Part shown: in pieces, positions 1-25,000 of the stretch | How positions within the stretch are numbered: position 1 is the stretch's first letter | How the letters are laid out: every line of letters begins with the position of its first letter | Assembly: GCF_003945595.2 (NCBI RefSeq) | Contig: NW_024104293.1 | Coordinates: 62,001-126,000 of the forward strand | Origin: Pipra filicauda | Lineage: Eukaryota > Chordata > Aves > Passeriformes > Pipridae | Direction of reading: 5' to 3' | DNA length: 64,000 nt | Translations under genes and position numbers: made by a program | Notes under the pieces: generated by a model | The model's input: the letters and a program-made list of their open reading frames with translations, nothing else | Database searches by the model: none | Told to the model about the DNA's origin: nothing

Positions 1-3000
1 CAGCTTTTCTCCCTCTTTGCCTTCTTATCTTCCCCTGAAGTGCTGTGTGCTTTTCCAGCTATCTGGGAACAACGGCTGTTCATCTCAGGTAATAGAAAAG
101 AAATCCCAGAGCAGTTGCTCACGTGGAAAAATGGTTTTATAAATCGCTTGGATACTTCTGACTGTGGTACATTCTGCTCAGTCCTGTTCTTGCTCAGCTG
201 TGCCTCTCTTTGGAGTTCGTTTCCAGTGTCTTGCTGTTTCCTTCTGCTCCCTGTGTCTCTTCCTGCAGGCATGCTGCCTCATGGCTCACTTGTACTCCAG
301 GGAAGTGGGAAGTCCTTATCAATATCTGTTGGTAAGTATCCCCAGCCTTTAGGAAAAGCATTCTCTGTGCTGGAAACCAGACTGGCATTTGGAGCAGAGG
401 ACCAGGGTGACCTGTTAGCTCTCTGGCACAGCTCCTTGTGAACAGGTTCCCTAAGGGTTGGGTTGGAATTAGCTGAGTAGCACACACGTTTTGGACAGCT
501 CATCTGCTGAGTCACTGGTGCAACAGAGCTGCTTGAACAGAACCAGCTGCATCACAAAACCTGACACAGCAGCTGCTTACTCCTGCCAAGAGATTGAAGC
601 TGTTTCTTAAGCAAATGGCTCAGGAAAATAAGCACCTTATTCCCATGTTGTTGTCCATTTCCATTTATTTTACAAGGCATTGTTAACACAATGATAACAA
701 GGTACTGATCCAAACAATTCAGTAACGATTAAAAAAAGTAAACATTTTTTGTGACCATGTACATTGAATTGCACTTTTAATAACAAGCATTACACTTATA
801 TTTCCATGTCATACTTTATATAATACATGGATGATTTACTCAAGTACTGGCAGTACTGAATTGTTCTCAGTTAAAAGTCTGTTCTCTCTGTGATGCTCTT
901 TTTTTGCTAACTCTTTAGAAAGATTTGTGAACTTGGCACACATACAGATCACAAAGGCAATTCCAAACCTGGAAAACTTCATTGTAATGGAGTCAGAGCT
1001 TTGAAGCTGCTCTGTTTTCAATGGGCTGGAGTGAATCCACCTAAATGGCAGACACGGAGGGAGCTGGATCATGCTTGGGTAGACCCTTTTCTGTACTCAC
1101 GTACCCTCTTTTCCCAGTTCAGAGAAGGCAAGGAATCTTCTTCCTTGGAAAACAACAGTTCCCAAAGCTCCAGACAGTTCCTGGCACAGCTTTTGAGGGT
1201 GGTATCAGCAGCAATGCAAATCCAGGGATTACTGGAAAGAGGGAATTGACACCTGGAGAAAAATCTGGAAACATCTGCTCTTGTTTGCATTGGTAGTACC
1301 ATCCATGTATTATATAAAGTACAAAAATAAGAGAAACTGTAGGGAAATTAGTACAGCTCAGGATTCTGGTGGTATCAAATCACAAATGAAATTTATGATA
1401 CCAAATCCTTTCAATGTATTTATCCCCTTGCCGTTCAGTTTCTTATATATAATTCTATATATAAGATATAGTTCTCCAAAGATACATATCTATTCCTTTA
1501 CAGGTTAAATAAAAGCAAGTCCCACTGAATAAGAAAATAAGAGGAAGTAATGTCCTAATTCTCTACCCATATCTTTTTTCTTTTTCAGGTAAAAATAGCA
1601 TGAAATACATTCAGTAGCAAAGCAGTTGGAATCCAGGAGAAACGGAGAGACTGTATTCCTGGAGAATTAACCTGTACGTGTTAAGTCACAATCCTGAAGT
1701 AATTTGTGTAGACTTCTGACTTGGGAAAGATAGGATCTTGATCAATGCTGAGCATTATTTATCCAGTTGCAAATTCCTTGCATTTCCCAAAAGCCATCTG
1801 TGGATCAGCCCAGTTCTAAAGGCTGCTGTGACGTGCACCTACCCTAAAACTTGAGAGGTCCAAGCTTGAGCGCTTCATCGCATCTCCCTTTAGTGTTAAT
1901 GGGACAGCTCCCAGTAGGATATTAGCACAACAGACAGAAATATAATTTGGGGTTACCCTTTGTGTTTGCATGTCTAGGACAGCCAGCTGTGTGCACAGCA
2001 GCCCCTTCAGCAGAGTCCCTGTCAGCCACAGCAGCCCCTCAGCCTTGAGGGGAACCTCTCTGCCCTCTCTTCACAAGCAATCAGTGACACTCGCTGTGGT
2101 TTTCTCTCCAGCAGCTGGAAGAACATCAGCACTCTGAGGTAAGAGTGCTTCTGGTTTCAAAGCCAAAGGTGTTTGGCCTTAGATGATGCAGAAGTTGCCA
2201 ATTATCCCCGAGTCTAACAGTAAATCAAAATCAGAGGTATAGTTCTCCTACACATACAAGTAGTTTCATGGATTTCACTGCAGCTACTTAATAGAAGGAA
2301 GGGAACAGACCCACCTTGATCCTGTGAGAAAGTGTGGCATGTAGCTTCCAATGTGGCTTTTGAGACTTTAGTGCCACTAAATGCAGATTTTTATTTACTC
2401 CTTAACTGCCACATTCAGTCAGTGAGTGGCACCATGACCCTGAAGTCAATGGGATACTTCATGCTTTGTCAAGGGGCTGAATTCTTGCAGTTCTTGACTC
2501 TCCCTCTCCCCTTGTAAATGACTGTTTTGATTTCGAGTTGTTTTTAACACAATGGCACAGATGATCATTTATCTTAGAAGAAATTTCAAGGGCCAACCAA
2601 GAGAAGTCCTTTAAAATGTCTAACAAGGAAAAAAAGTATTGCTTAACCTCTGTAAGCACTTTTAACATAGCTGCAGCAATGTAACTCAGCTGTAGCAAAT
2701 TAAATCCAAATTAAGGGGCAGGACAAGGGTGGGTTTGTCAGCTAGCAGGACTGATTACATGGCTGACTACCTTCCCTGAGACTGGTTTTACTGAACATCA
2801 ATGCACATGGACCTCAGGGATTTTGCAGTTTCTTGGCTTAACTCCACACATCATATTTTCTATATTTTTTCTTTTTAATTCTCTCCAGGTATATTTAGAA
2901 ATGTAAACTAAGTGAAATAAGTCATATTACTTTAGAATATTATGTTTGGTTCACAAAGATAATACAAGACTAGCTCACAGATGTACCACGTAACTAAATC

Positions 3001-4060
3001 AGCCTTGCTTCATTTAGCCTGTAAAATGTTACAGTCAAAGGAAAAACAACAACTGTTTAAAGTGAAAAAAAGTACTTTTTTCCTTTTTTTGCCCACCATA
3101 CTGGGCATCTCAGGAACAGATTAGAATCCAACAAGATAAACCAGTTCTAGTAAAAATATTCTTTGGAGGTTTGTCCCTAATCAAAGTAAAGGGTTAATTT
3201 CAGAATGGTGCATTCTCAATAACATTAAAAAATAGGATTTAGTTCCACATATATATTTATAAAATTCAAATTATTTTTAATAAAGGTTTGATGTGGACAC
3301 ACAGTTTAATACTGACTCAGGGAAAAAAAGTTAATCACTCCAGACTTACAAACTCTGTTAGCTGACAGAGTGCCACACAGAAATAAGAGTTTCAGTGAGA
3401 CTTTGATGATGTTTCCTGCTGAAAAGCTGAACAAGGAGCCAGCTCTCCCTGACAGATCCATGGGGAATAAGTGTGCAGGTAGCTCTGTCACACATGCATG
3501 TTTTTCCTGCAGGAAGCTAAACTTTCCTGTAGCATCTACAGTCAGCAGGCAGAATTTTAGCTTGCCTGGTTTAATCCTGCAGTCCTACTCCTTTCCTTGT
3601 TTCTGAATATTCACCAAGATAATGCCATAAAGCTATTTCCTTACTCTTTGGGTAGTTTTGAGAGACACGGTTTCCAGCAAAATGTTACTCTTCCTAATGC
3701 CACTGCTACAAACTCTACCTTGGATCTACAGCTGGAAGGTGGAATTCATTTACTGCCTTTATGTCATTGCCTTCTGAAACTTCCTTTTGGTGATGTAAGC
3801 CAGCTTCCATCCTACCAGGGTTTGAAAGCATCACAGCTAGCAGGTAGCAAACATGCTTTTGTTCCAGAAAGTCAACTTCCAAAGTCAGAGGGCTCCTACA
3901 CTGAGAAAAGGGATGTTGTGTCAAAGCTCATTCCATGAACGTGGGGAGCTTATTCCCAATTCCTCTCTGATGAACTGGGGAAGTCCCGCTCCCATGATCT
4001 GCTTCCACTCATTGGACCCTTTGAGATGATTTAAACTCAGTCATTTGGCAAAAGACAAAT

Positions 4061-4077
4061 GGGGGGGGGAGGGAGGG
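4061..4077 (+). repeat. G-run, quadruplex-like tract
   Basis: Nine consecutive G are followed by A-GGG-A-GGG. This satisfies the simple pattern of G-tracts of at least three separated by one-base loops on the plus strand. It would be C-rich in a minus-strand transcript. The tract lies about 2.2 kb beyond the RABGAP1L stop codon. Folding is inference only. Confidence 0.5.
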
Positions 4078-4869
4078 AGAATCCACCCACATATTTTTTT
4101 GTTGCTGTTTTTAATCCTCTCCAGTAAGTGCTGTAACAAGGACAAGGGACAGGACTGTACAAGGGGGAGTTGGAGGGGTGAGATCTTTGAGCAGCTGTGA
4201 GCTGTTAACTCATCTGCTCAGGGAATCACAGTATTACACATTTTTTCTATTCCTGTTACTGCATTTTTCCAGTCAAGGTTTTAAATCCACTCCTACATGT
4301 GATTAAAGATAAATGAAATGAGAAATTCAGACACTTGTCAAACCACCAGTGTCACTGGAGGGCACAGTACTCTCAAATGTAACAGTCAGATGTTCACCAG
4401 GTATCCTTAAATGTCACTTCAGATTTATTACAAATTCAGATTCACATCTGTGGATGTGTGAAGCAGAACTGGTAACTGAATGACTAATGCTGGGTTTAGT
4501 CAGACAAGAGAATGGAAACATTTATGCAAATATTATGAGCAAAAAAGCCATGAGGGAAAAAGACCTTTGCTAACGTTTGCAAAAGAAATTCCTTCTGTTT
4601 CCCCTCTTTTTTTTTCCTCACTGTATTAATATTTACAGATAAATCACTGTTCTTGCAGGTATATTTTAAAATACTAAATTTTTTAACCCCTTATTCTTAG
4701 AAGATAGAATGGTGTCAGGATGCTGATTATATTTTGATCTCTACTTCAAACAGCTGACTGCGTTTCAGAATCTTTACTTTGGCACTGGTAACATTAAATC
4801 TGTACTACCCTGTTGAAAATAATTCACAATTATGCTTGACAACAAAGCACAAGATGGGTATCACTGAAT

Positions 4870-4875
4870 TTTATT
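4870..4875 (-). terminator. candidate distal poly(A) signal (AATAAA)
   Basis: On the minus strand this reads AATAAA. It is preceded by T-rich, UTR-like sequence and followed by a GT/T-rich stretch (about 4838-4855), the usual arrangement for cleavage and polyadenylation. It would give RABGAP1L a 3' UTR of roughly 1.45 kb. Only transcript 3'-end data can decide between this and the other candidates. Confidence 0.35.
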
Positions 4876-5450
4876 GTACAAAACTGACAAGGTATGGCAT
4901 TCCTTAGAATTAAAAAAAACCCAACAAAACAGAACTTATGTCCCTGGAACAATTTTGCAAATGGAACAATTAATACACAACCTTTAGTCCAGCAATGACA
5001 TTTACCTGCAAGACCATCTTTAGACATGACAGGTATAATTAAAAAAATATTCCATCAGTTCAAGCAATAGTTTTAATTTTCCATGAAATAAGTATTTCTA
5101 TAAACACTTTATGTTCAGTCAAAACAAATGCTTTTAAACTTTCTTACCTTAAGAGATACAAAACAACCAGACAGGTTTGGGAATCACCAGAGAAGTCTTG
5201 CCCCACAGGAAAGTCTAGGGTTTGTATTCCACTTGAAAATGCTTGTTTTTATAAAAATAAGTAATACCAACGTAGCATTTCCTAACCAAATACTTCTAGC
5301 AAACAGATCTTGCTTCTGTGATGTTTTATTCCTCAGTGCAACACAAGCCTTTTGGGTATTTTATTTGATACCTCATTTCTATGTCAAATTTGGAATTTGA
5401 ATGTAGACCCAGGGAAAGGTTTTCATTAGTTTTATTCATAAAACCTACCC

Positions 5451-5456
5451 TTTATT
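5451..5456 (-). terminator. candidate poly(A) signal (AATAAA)
   Basis: AATAAA on the minus strand, with a second AATAAA 20 bases further downstream (5431-5436). T-rich sequence lies on both sides. Use of this pair would give a 3' UTR of about 0.9 kb for RABGAP1L. The doubled signal and the sequence around it look like a real vertebrate mRNA end, but this is inference. Confidence 0.4.
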
Positions 5457-6030
5457 GCACAGGATTTATAAAAGCTCAAAACTATGCAAGGTCTTCACTC
5501 TCCTTCTCATCAAATGAGCGTTGAACAGTTTTCCCTTTATCCCAGTGGAAGGAATTATTCCTCGGAATTCTTAGTATAAACACGAAATAAAAAAAAAAAA
5601 GGGAACTAGGTAACTTTATGTTAAATTCCAGCTGAGCTGTAAACAGCCATCAAACAACAGCGCTATAAAGAACTGCACTACTTACATTTCTGAAGGAAAA
5701 CCAATCCAAACTAAGGGATTGTCAGGGAAGCTCATGAGGGTTGTGCCAGGAGAGCACAAGCCCATCTCTGCTATGGCCTAAGCTTTACAAAAAGTGCTTA
5801 TCTGCAGGACACAGTCGCTGCGATAAACGGGGATGGTCCCAGGGCCTGCGGCATCCCAGACACCCGCACACGAGCCAGGACTGAGCACACTGTGCTTTCC
5901 AGGGAGAGAGTATGCTGCAGTGCTTCACATTTCCCGGTCTCCCTCTTCCTCCAGAAGAAGAAAAAAACCTTTAATACATGACTAATTCGAAATTATTTTT
6001 ATCTTGCATAAAAGACCTAGGTTTGAAGTA

Positions 6031-6036
6031 TTTATT
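6031..6036 (-). terminator. candidate proximal poly(A) signal (AATAAA)
   Basis: First AATAAA after the RABGAP1L stop codon, about 285 bases beyond it on the minus strand, followed at about 5950-5970 by a T-rich stretch that could serve as the downstream element. It would yield the shortest 3' UTR. Confidence 0.35.
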
Positions 6037-6318
6037 TAACATCTAGTCATATAAAATGAAGTGTAAAAGTATGACGGTATCAGAACTTGGCTTTCAGCAA
6101 GGCAGTTTGGGAAGTAAGAATTCAACATAAACCAGGAATTACTCCCCCCCCCCCACTTTGAAAAGAGTCACATCAGAAAATGAATGAAAAACACCGAAGA
6201 ATTTCACTTCAAGCCTGCACTCCTGCCTTTTGTCCTTTCCCCAAGAGGAGGGAGCACCGGAAGAACCCTGCAGGGTTTCAGCTGTGTTGTTTGTGCTCTT
6301 GTGCCGGTGTGGCCAGAA

Positions 6319-18943
<12,625 letters not shown>

Positions 18944-19036
18944 CTTATATCTGTCCATAGGATCTTCCTGCTGCAGCTGACTCTCTCGCATGGTTTGGTA
19001 CTCTCTCTCATATTTCTTCAGCTTTTTCGTTGGCAC
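18944..19036 (-). CDS. RABGAP1L: RABGAP1L coding exon b, first exon shared by long and short forms
   Basis: Encodes 31 residues, VPTKKLKKYEREYQTMRESQ followed by LQQEDPMDRYK, phase 0 at both ends. The acceptor is GATTCCACAG-like (minus strand CCACAG|GTG) and the donor AAG|GTAGGA. It joins the end of the TBC region to the coiled coil. In the long form it follows exon 60057-60185 (…NIK|VPTKK). In the short form it follows the alternative first exon 34553-34663. Sequence recognised from mammalian RABGAP1L (KYEREYQ here against KYEKEYQ as I recall it). Confidence 0.97.
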
Positions 19037-22000
19037 CTGTGGAATAGATTTGGGAAACATGCATTTAGAGATTAGAGGAACACCGGAAAGGCTGTCTGAA
19101 AGCTCTCCTTGCAAACAGGAAACTGAGGAAGTGATGGAAAGCTGCTGCTGAATAAAAGTCTCTCCCCACTGCCCCCTCCCTTCCCTACTCAGCAAACCGT
19201 GTCAAACACTTACCAGTACAGCTCACATCGACAGAAATCTTTCTGTGCCCACTGCTGCTGATTATTCAAACATTTAAAGGGAAACAAGAGCAAAGTACAG
19301 ACATTTTAAGAAGAGTAACAAGAAAAAAAAAAAGAGCATGAACAACAAGGAAGAAGAAAACACACTTCGATATGTATGATTCACCAAAACAATGCCTTAG
19401 CAAGACAACTGTTACAAGTGAGAGAAGAATAAAGGAGCGCTCATACAAAAGGACAGGACAATTCCCTGGGGGAGATCAGAGTAATGGTTTTTATTGCTGG
19501 AGAGTATTAATGTCTAATTACAGCCTGTGACCAATGCCCTGGTCTGGCATCAGAGCCCTCCTAGGCACAGGTGGAGACACTGCAGTGCAGAGAAACCACA
19601 AACAAATTCAGTGAACAGCCATGCAGAAAGGTCAAATCCCAGGCTAGTTCGTCCTGGGAAAACACCACTTCCACTTCAAGCATGGCACAGAGAGAAACCT
19701 GTGTTCTTTTAAGCAGGGCATGGGGATCCTCTGCTTTCACATCACCTGGGTAGGCAGAGCTCTATGAGCAACCCCATCTCTGCCTGGAGACCTTTGACAG
19801 CATTACTTGGAACACCTGCTGGCAGCAGGAGAGATCCCTAATGCCATGTACCACCAGGACTGTGAGCACAGGCTTTCCCTGGATCTGTTACGCAGTTATC
19901 TATTCCTCTTGCCTGTATTGATTGTGTTTAGCTGCCTCCTGGTGTGAGGACATGCCACTGTCACCTTCCCTTAGGGCAAAAAATGCCAATGAACAGAGAT
20001 AGGATTTGGTGTTGTTTTTCCCTTTCCTGGGGAAAGGGAATACCTCCTTGCTCTGCAGGGCAGGGAGGGACCAAAGCAAGTGCTTGGCGTTGCTGCAGAG
20101 GGAGGTACAGGTGGCAAATGTGAAACCTGTTATCTGCAAAGCACAGTGCACAGGGAGCACTAATTAAAGCAGCACCGATTCCCACAATTACTGATGGAAT
20201 CTGAAAGCAAAGAGAAGAGGGCAGAGATAAAAACATGAAGCACTTTGGGCAAACATACAAGAAAATTCCACTTCATAGTTCAAAACACCATGCAGTGAAA
20301 ATTACCAAATCAGAGATGCTTTTATACATTTCAGCTGAACAACACTCCCAACTCAACCCCAGCCAGTTTTGTCTCAGCTGCAACCTGGAACTGTTGAGGC
20401 TACTTTAATAGTCAGGGATAAGGAATCATTTCACAGGAGTGTTCTAAATGAAGCGAACCCATCACATATCTGAAGCCTGAGCCATCCCCTCCTTCCACCA
20501 GGGTTACTTGGCTCCCATTCAGAGAAGCAGATCGAGGCTCCCAGGGTGGGGTGTTCTGAGGACACCCTCCAAACCCAGTTCTCCGGTACTTCTGTGCAGT
20601 TTTGTGCTCCAATATGCAACCAGCAGGAAATAAAGAGAAATACAAGGGAGACATTGTGGAGCAGCACAATGTGCCAAAAGGCACAACACAGGTGTAACTT
20701 AGAAGATGAGCTGTTCAATCAAAGATTTTCTTGATTCTTGATGCTTTTCATTGAAACCTTTAAAGTGCATGTAAGAACTAAGTCTCACTACAGAGGGAGA
20801 GAGACAAGCCTCCCATCCACGCAGCCACATGAATGCTTCAGTAAATCCCATTGTCTTTAGGGATAGGAGATGTAAGACAGATTTTTTTGTGTGCAAATAG
20901 GAGAAAGAATGTAAAGCAAAGGTAAAAACTGCACACTCACAACCCTTTACCCCCCATGGTTCAGTGAGCAGTGCTGCTCACCTCAGCCTGGCCCTGGGTG
21001 GTGGGGACTGCCTCCAGTGACCCTCCAACAGCCTCATCTTTACAGCTGCCTGGAGCAGCACCCCCTTTGCACTTCAGCTGCCAGATCTGCTTAAATTGCT
21101 TGTGAACAAAAATCCTACTTCTCTCCATACTCTAGAAGATACAGACAAAATACAGCCAAAAGTAATGATGTGAGTAAATCACTTAGCAAGAGAGCGAATG
21201 GGACATAAAGCAGCACTATGCCACAGCTGCCCCTCACCAACTGAGCCTGTGCACCAAGAGGTCACTGCTGCTTCTCACTGACACAACTGCTCACACTCAG
21301 CAGCCAGTGGCCTGCAGCTCTTCTAGCACCTTTTTAAATGTGAACTTTTTACCCTGCCAGAGAGCAGCCTTATTTTTCTGGCTTCACCTTGTATTCTCTT
21401 CCAAGATGAGGCAGCATTTAACTCACACGGAGTCTATCTGGCACTCAATAATCTGCCTCAACAACACCATAAATTTATATGAACAGGTCACATCCCAAAC
21501 CGTGTGATGAGCACTGGAGAACAAGCCTCAGCTGCTTCATTTAACTCTGCTCCCCATTGTTTTCACCTGTTTCCACTCACAAACAACTCACAACCATTTC
21601 TTAATGCCTGGTAATTCATCCCAACAACCGTTCTTATCTATATGGTCTCCTTTATTTTCTTATCTTTTAATTCACAGCCTGAGTAGGACCATAAAAATGG
21701 TGCTCTGGGGCTATGTGGGGGATCAGCTCCCTCTTTCACCCTTGCAGGAGCCACCCATGGCCCTGGCCTGGGCTGAGGGGAGGCCCACATGCCTGGCACA
21801 CTCTCCAGGCAAACAGCACAGCAACACTTTCTTAGGAATACTGACAGTAAATGATACCTGAAACCGGGATCAGATCAGGAAAAGTGTAAGCATCAGGTCT
21901 GACACACAAAACAGCTTCCATGCTCCTTGAGAGAATATGGTGACTGATGCATGCTAGCAGCTATTTATGCTACAACCTTAATTGGGAAGTAGTACCTAAA

Positions 22001-25000
22001 TACAGTGAAAGTCTATCTTAAGGGGCTGGGGGGAGGAATTCCTATTAGAAACCAGCCCATACTAATCTACTTATAAGATAGAAACTGGAACAGGTATGCT
22101 TAGGAACTTTGGCAGGGACTGTGCTTCACTGTTATTGTCTATTCAACCACATTACTCAGAGGAGGTTGATAATTTATTACAGCACTTTCTTCTTCTGAGT
22201 ATACACTAATAAATGGAAAAAAATATTTAAAAGCCCATTTCCATATTCCTCAATTTAATTCCCCAGAACAGTTTGTGAATTCAACAAGGGATTTCTCAGT
22301 AAGCCCTTTCATAAGTAAGTGCATAGTGCTAGCTATGCTTGTCTTCATGGACTGATCCTGAACAAAGTGCTCATAAATTCCCTGTAAAAGCTTCTGCAAT
22401 ATTGATTTTTTTCTTTCTTCAGCACCATGGGGTATATTGGCTCAAACTGATGGTTATCAAATTTAGGAGACTCTTATGGTTTATAAATATTGCTCATCTG
22501 TTTATCTCAATATCTTATCTCACTGACTCATTTTATTTTTATTGTCTTCAAGCATAAAATCACGTTACGACGATTTGTACGTGGGGAAAGAGCCATGCAG
22601 AGCATCCTAATAAAACATCCACGCAGAAGAACTGAACAAGCAGAACACTCCTTCTGAAAAACTCCAAGGCACCGAACGCTCCAAGGACTCACTGCAGTGA
22701 GGTGAGAAACAAAAATACTTTGTCTTTAGCTACCTCTGCTCAGACAAGGCTGGAAAGATTTGCTTCACCTCCTCGGGCACCCCTGGGCATGGGCAGCATG
22801 CTGAGCATCGGCATCCGCTCCAGGAGCCCTTCCCCTCACTCCATGATTCCTTTGGCTGTTCATTAGGCAGTTCAGCCTGACCCTGCTGGATTCATAAATC
22901 ACACACCTCTGACTCCTTCCTCCCAAATGCTTTATTGCTCCAGTGCAACCCCAGTGCTCGGAGGAGGCAGTTATCATGATGTTCATTTGACAGCCAAGGA
23001 CATGGAAGCAGAGTTGTAAAGTGATTTCCGGAACATACTGCAGACAGCTAGAGGCTGATCCAGACGGTGAAATCCTATTACCTGATTTCTGATTTCCAGC
23101 ACCGCCACAATGCCAGACTGAGCAGGGTCTCTCTTTCCCAGCTTCCCACTTCTTTTCTCTGTCTAGCACAGCATAAACACTTCAAAAACACATTGTCCCA
23201 CCACACTAACAATGAAGCCAATATTCTGTGTTCTCTCCACTCTTGACATTTTTTCTCTCTAGTTCTTGCCTCAATGTGGAAGAAAAAAAAAAGGAAAGAA
23301 AAAAGCAATTAAGAAAGTGTGCAGTGCTTTCCTTTCTTGTTCCTTGAAGCAGGTGATGTAATTTTCTGTTTCACTGGTGATGGATTTGCTTGGTATTTCA
23401 AGCCCCTCCAAAAGCAGATTACTGACAAAAAATTTCCCATCACACACATTGTCTTAGTTCACACTCAAATGGTACCAATTTGTTCTAGTTAATACTTCAT
23501 ATTTAAAATACAACTATATCAGGTTCAAGGAAGGAAACAGTTCTATTTTAAGAAATACAGCTCTATTTAAACACTTGATTAGGCCAAATGAAGGCTTTAA
23601 TGTAACAATTATAGATGAAGAAACTGATTTAGTGCTCTTCTGGTCTGTGCAGTCATTGCTATGGATAACTCTATTTTGTCCTTTCCTTAAAATGTGGCTG
23701 TCAAAAGTATCCTGTCACATCTGTCACTGGGAATAAGACTCAGAAGTAGATAAGTCATTCATTTTTCTTTTGGGAGCATGCAGCTACCAAAAAGAAAGAA
23801 CAAACCCCACAGTACATGCTGACACAACAGACTTGTCTCTTGGATTAGTCTTTAAAGGAGGTCAGTGAGATGTCATATTTGGCTATTATGCAATACAATG
23901 TGAACAACTGGATCTCCAAGGAGATCTTAGCCACAAGCATGAAATCTGAGAGGAAAGAGGGCAAATCATTATTTCTCACAAAATTCTTTGTGCTGGGTAG
24001 TCTGCAAAGGAAAGTCACAGGATGGAGCACAGCTTGAAGAATTCCCGTTTCTCCTTTTGACACCGTGCAGGGAAGGGCTCACTGACACCAGGCTGGTTCA
24101 CCATAGGTTTGAAATGCAGTGGAAGAGCCCCATCAGTGTTTCACCACGCTACAGCACCACATTCAGACAGCCCCACTCCACCCCACACCATAAAGTTCAT
24201 TCAACACCATCTCACCCCTGGTTTTGGGGCACAACAAAAGCCCCGAGTGTCAGATGTTGTTTTACCATCTAAGCTGTAAGGAAGGAGATGTTCCCTGAAA
24301 TCCCTTGGAAGCCTACGCTGTGCTGGAGAGATCTCCTGCTGAACCTGTGCCTGTCTGAGTGCTGCTGCAGAACAGCATCTCTCCACCTTGTGTTTGGAAA
24401 CAGAACTGGCAGAAATGCTCTTTTTACATCAGGGAAACAACTCCACCCTGGCACACCTGAGAGTATCCCTTCCTTCCAGGGGGAGACTTTCCTTCCTTCT
24501 GCAAGCCAGCTCTGTAGGTTTAACAATTCCTGAAGAGAGTCTTCGGGATAACACAAATCCAACCTGAAAGCTGGCTGGAGGCAAAGGAAACCAGCATTGC
24601 CATGAATTTTTATTTCTATTTAATTCTTCCATATCAGTTCATTATGAAAATATCTCACTTGCAAATGAGACACCCACAGAAATTTATAAAACCAAGGGAA
24701 AGGCAGGTTGCAAACTTTACTGAGCACCTGCATCATTTCCCGTGATTCAGAAGTGCACTGGCAGAGTCAGTGACACTGGATCATTTCCAACACCAGATCC
24801 TTTTGTCAGATTTTAATCTCTACGATGTATTTCCATTCACCTAAACCCGCTGAAACAGGCATAACACATCATTCTTCCCTAACCCTGCTGTTTAAATATC
24901 TGCTTAGTTAGGCTCAGTTAGCAAAACAGTTAAGTTAAAGGTAAGCTGAGACCAGGAGATATTCAGGAAGCACCATTGTACAGAGATCCTGCAGTAATAC

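Larger units (their letters stand above)
1..5400. other. 3' flank of RABGAP1L, no identified gene
   Basis: No recognisable protein family was found on either strand. The sequence is AT-rich with scattered homopolymers. It contains poly(A)-signal-like hexamers on the minus strand (for example 4870-4875 and 664-669), so part of it may be an extended RABGAP1L 3' UTR. In mammals the next gene downstream is CACYBP; none of its coding sequence is visible here. Two short exon-like segments (269-331 plus strand; 836-968 minus strand) are described under findings because I cannot assign them. Confidence 0.6.
5430..6318 (-). other. RABGAP1L: probable RABGAP1L 3' untranslated region
   Basis: Sequence directly after the stop codon of the terminal exon, running to the paired poly(A) signals near 5431-5456. 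It contains an 11-base C run at 6144-6154 (G run in the transcript) but no conserved coding potential. The end point is a guess: the UTR could stop near 6015 or continue to about 4850. Confidence 0.5.

Noticed and set aside
1..6318. CACYBP or MRPS14 coding sequence, expected downstream of RABGAP1L
   Set aside because: None of the recognisable residues of either protein appears; the genes probably lie to the left of the window.
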